A stretch of 5,256 bases of DNA, taken from contig DAOVYC010000059.1 in NCBI GenBank assembly GCA_030635805.1, positions 1 to 5,256 of the forward strand, written 5' to 3'. The notes under the pieces were generated by a model. The model searched no databases. It had not been told where the DNA came from and worked only from the letters and a program-made list of their open reading frames with translations. Source of the DNA: a bacterium. GTDB lineage: Bacteria > Patescibacteriota > Gracilibacteria > JAUYGZ01 > DAOVYC01. This document shows positions 4,903 to 5,256 of this stretch, piece by piece. Position numbers and translations under genes: made by a program. How positions within the stretch are numbered: position 1 is the stretch's first letter; each line of letters opens with the position of its first letter.

Positions 4903-5256
4903 ATGACTAAAGAACCATTCATCGGAGAGGAGAAATCTCAGGAGAAAGAATCTCAAAAGGGAATAGAACAAATTCTAAAAGAGGCTTCCTCAGAAAAACT
5001 CCTTTCCAATAAAGAGTATAATCGGCTTATTCAAGAAGTAAAAAAAAAGGAAGATATTAATAACATTCGTAATAAAATTTTTGAAATTACCCAGACGGCA
5101 AGAAAAGCAACCGAGGAATATACTAAAAAAATGAACGATAGCGTTAAGAATAAGATTTTAACAGAAGAGGATGCCGAAGAGGGTATGAAAATTTTTCAAG
5201 AGAGTGATGTCGAAACAAAAGAACGTGTTTTCGTAGAAACAATGAACGAACGGGTA
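4903..5256 (+). CDS. Hypothetical charged, probably helical protein, C-terminal part outside window
   Basis: The open frame of 118 codons runs from the ATG at 4903 to the window end without a stop. I do not recognise the family. The visible part is very rich in Lys and Glu, has almost no Pro or Gly after residue 20, no cysteine, and no signal peptide or membrane segment. Residues of about 20-110 look mostly alpha-helical with coiled-coil character, including the segments IEQILKEASSEKLLSNKEYN and NKILTEEDAEEGMKIFQ. Support for it being real comes from the strong promoter 32 bases upstream, the terminator closing off nrdJ before it, and the long frame in the only stop-free phase. The first ATG is the natural start; no Shine-Dalgarno sequence precedes it. 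Full length and any C-terminal domain are unknown. Confidence 0.8.
   Translation, partial: MTKEPFIGEEKSQEKESQKGIEQILKEASSEKLLSNKEYNRLIQEVKKKEDINNIRNKIFEITQTARKATEEYTKKMNDSVKNKILTEEDAEEGMKIFQESDVETKERVFVETMNERV

Noticed and set aside
1..5256. Alternative genetic code with TGA read as an amino acid, as in some Patescibacteria
   Set aside because: All four reading frames run without any in-frame TGA, and the two visible stops are TAA and TAG. Recoding would be expected to show many in-frame TGA codons.

Overview
This looks like a bacterial chromosome fragment, moderately AT-rich, with short spacers and genes on both strands. It holds four protein genes, two of them cut by the window edges. Several signs fit a small-genome bacterium of the Candidate Phyla Radiation (Patescibacteria): promoters close to the sigma-70 consensus, no clear Shine-Dalgarno sequence at any of the four starts, runs of 7-base repeats between genes, and a B12-dependent ribonucleotide reductase. 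The assignment is an inference. Two signs point to Bacteria rather than Archaea: the promoters, and a near-consensus NrdR operator. The standard genetic code fits, since none of the reading frames needs TGA read as an amino acid.

Left part, minus strand (1-1583): a promoter at 1555-1583 drives a 229-residue protein (845-1534). I read it, with limited confidence, as a very divergent relative of DUF2064/GT-A nucleotide-sugar-type proteins. After 48 bases of 7-base-periodic repeat comes a thioredoxin reductase-like flavoprotein (796 down to 1). Its 3' end lies outside the window. The two genes are probably one transcription unit.

Middle spacer (1535-1880, 346 bases): this lies between divergent genes and is full of signals. 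From left to right it holds the minus-strand promoter, a long imperfect inverted repeat built from AGCT-containing heptads (1592-1669), two alternative plus-strand promoters (1671-1699 and 1699-1726), a candidate pair of NrdR boxes 32 bases apart (1717-1732 weak, 1749-1764 strong), and a foldable leader segment (1772-1829).

Right part, plus strand: nrdJ (1881-4772) encodes a complete 963-residue adenosylcobalamin-dependent class II ribonucleotide reductase with a TSCPD domain and a C-terminal zinc finger. It is followed by a short hairpin and a strong intrinsic terminator (4803-4832). A new near-consensus promoter (4844-4871) with a perfect inverted repeat at its start point leads into a charged, probably helical protein of unknown function (4903 to the window end).

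The functional link is that class II reductases are re-reduced by thioredoxin-type electron donors, and thioredoxin reductase recharges those donors. The two enzymes therefore sit in neighbouring divergent units. Only nrdJ carries the NrdR-like operator.
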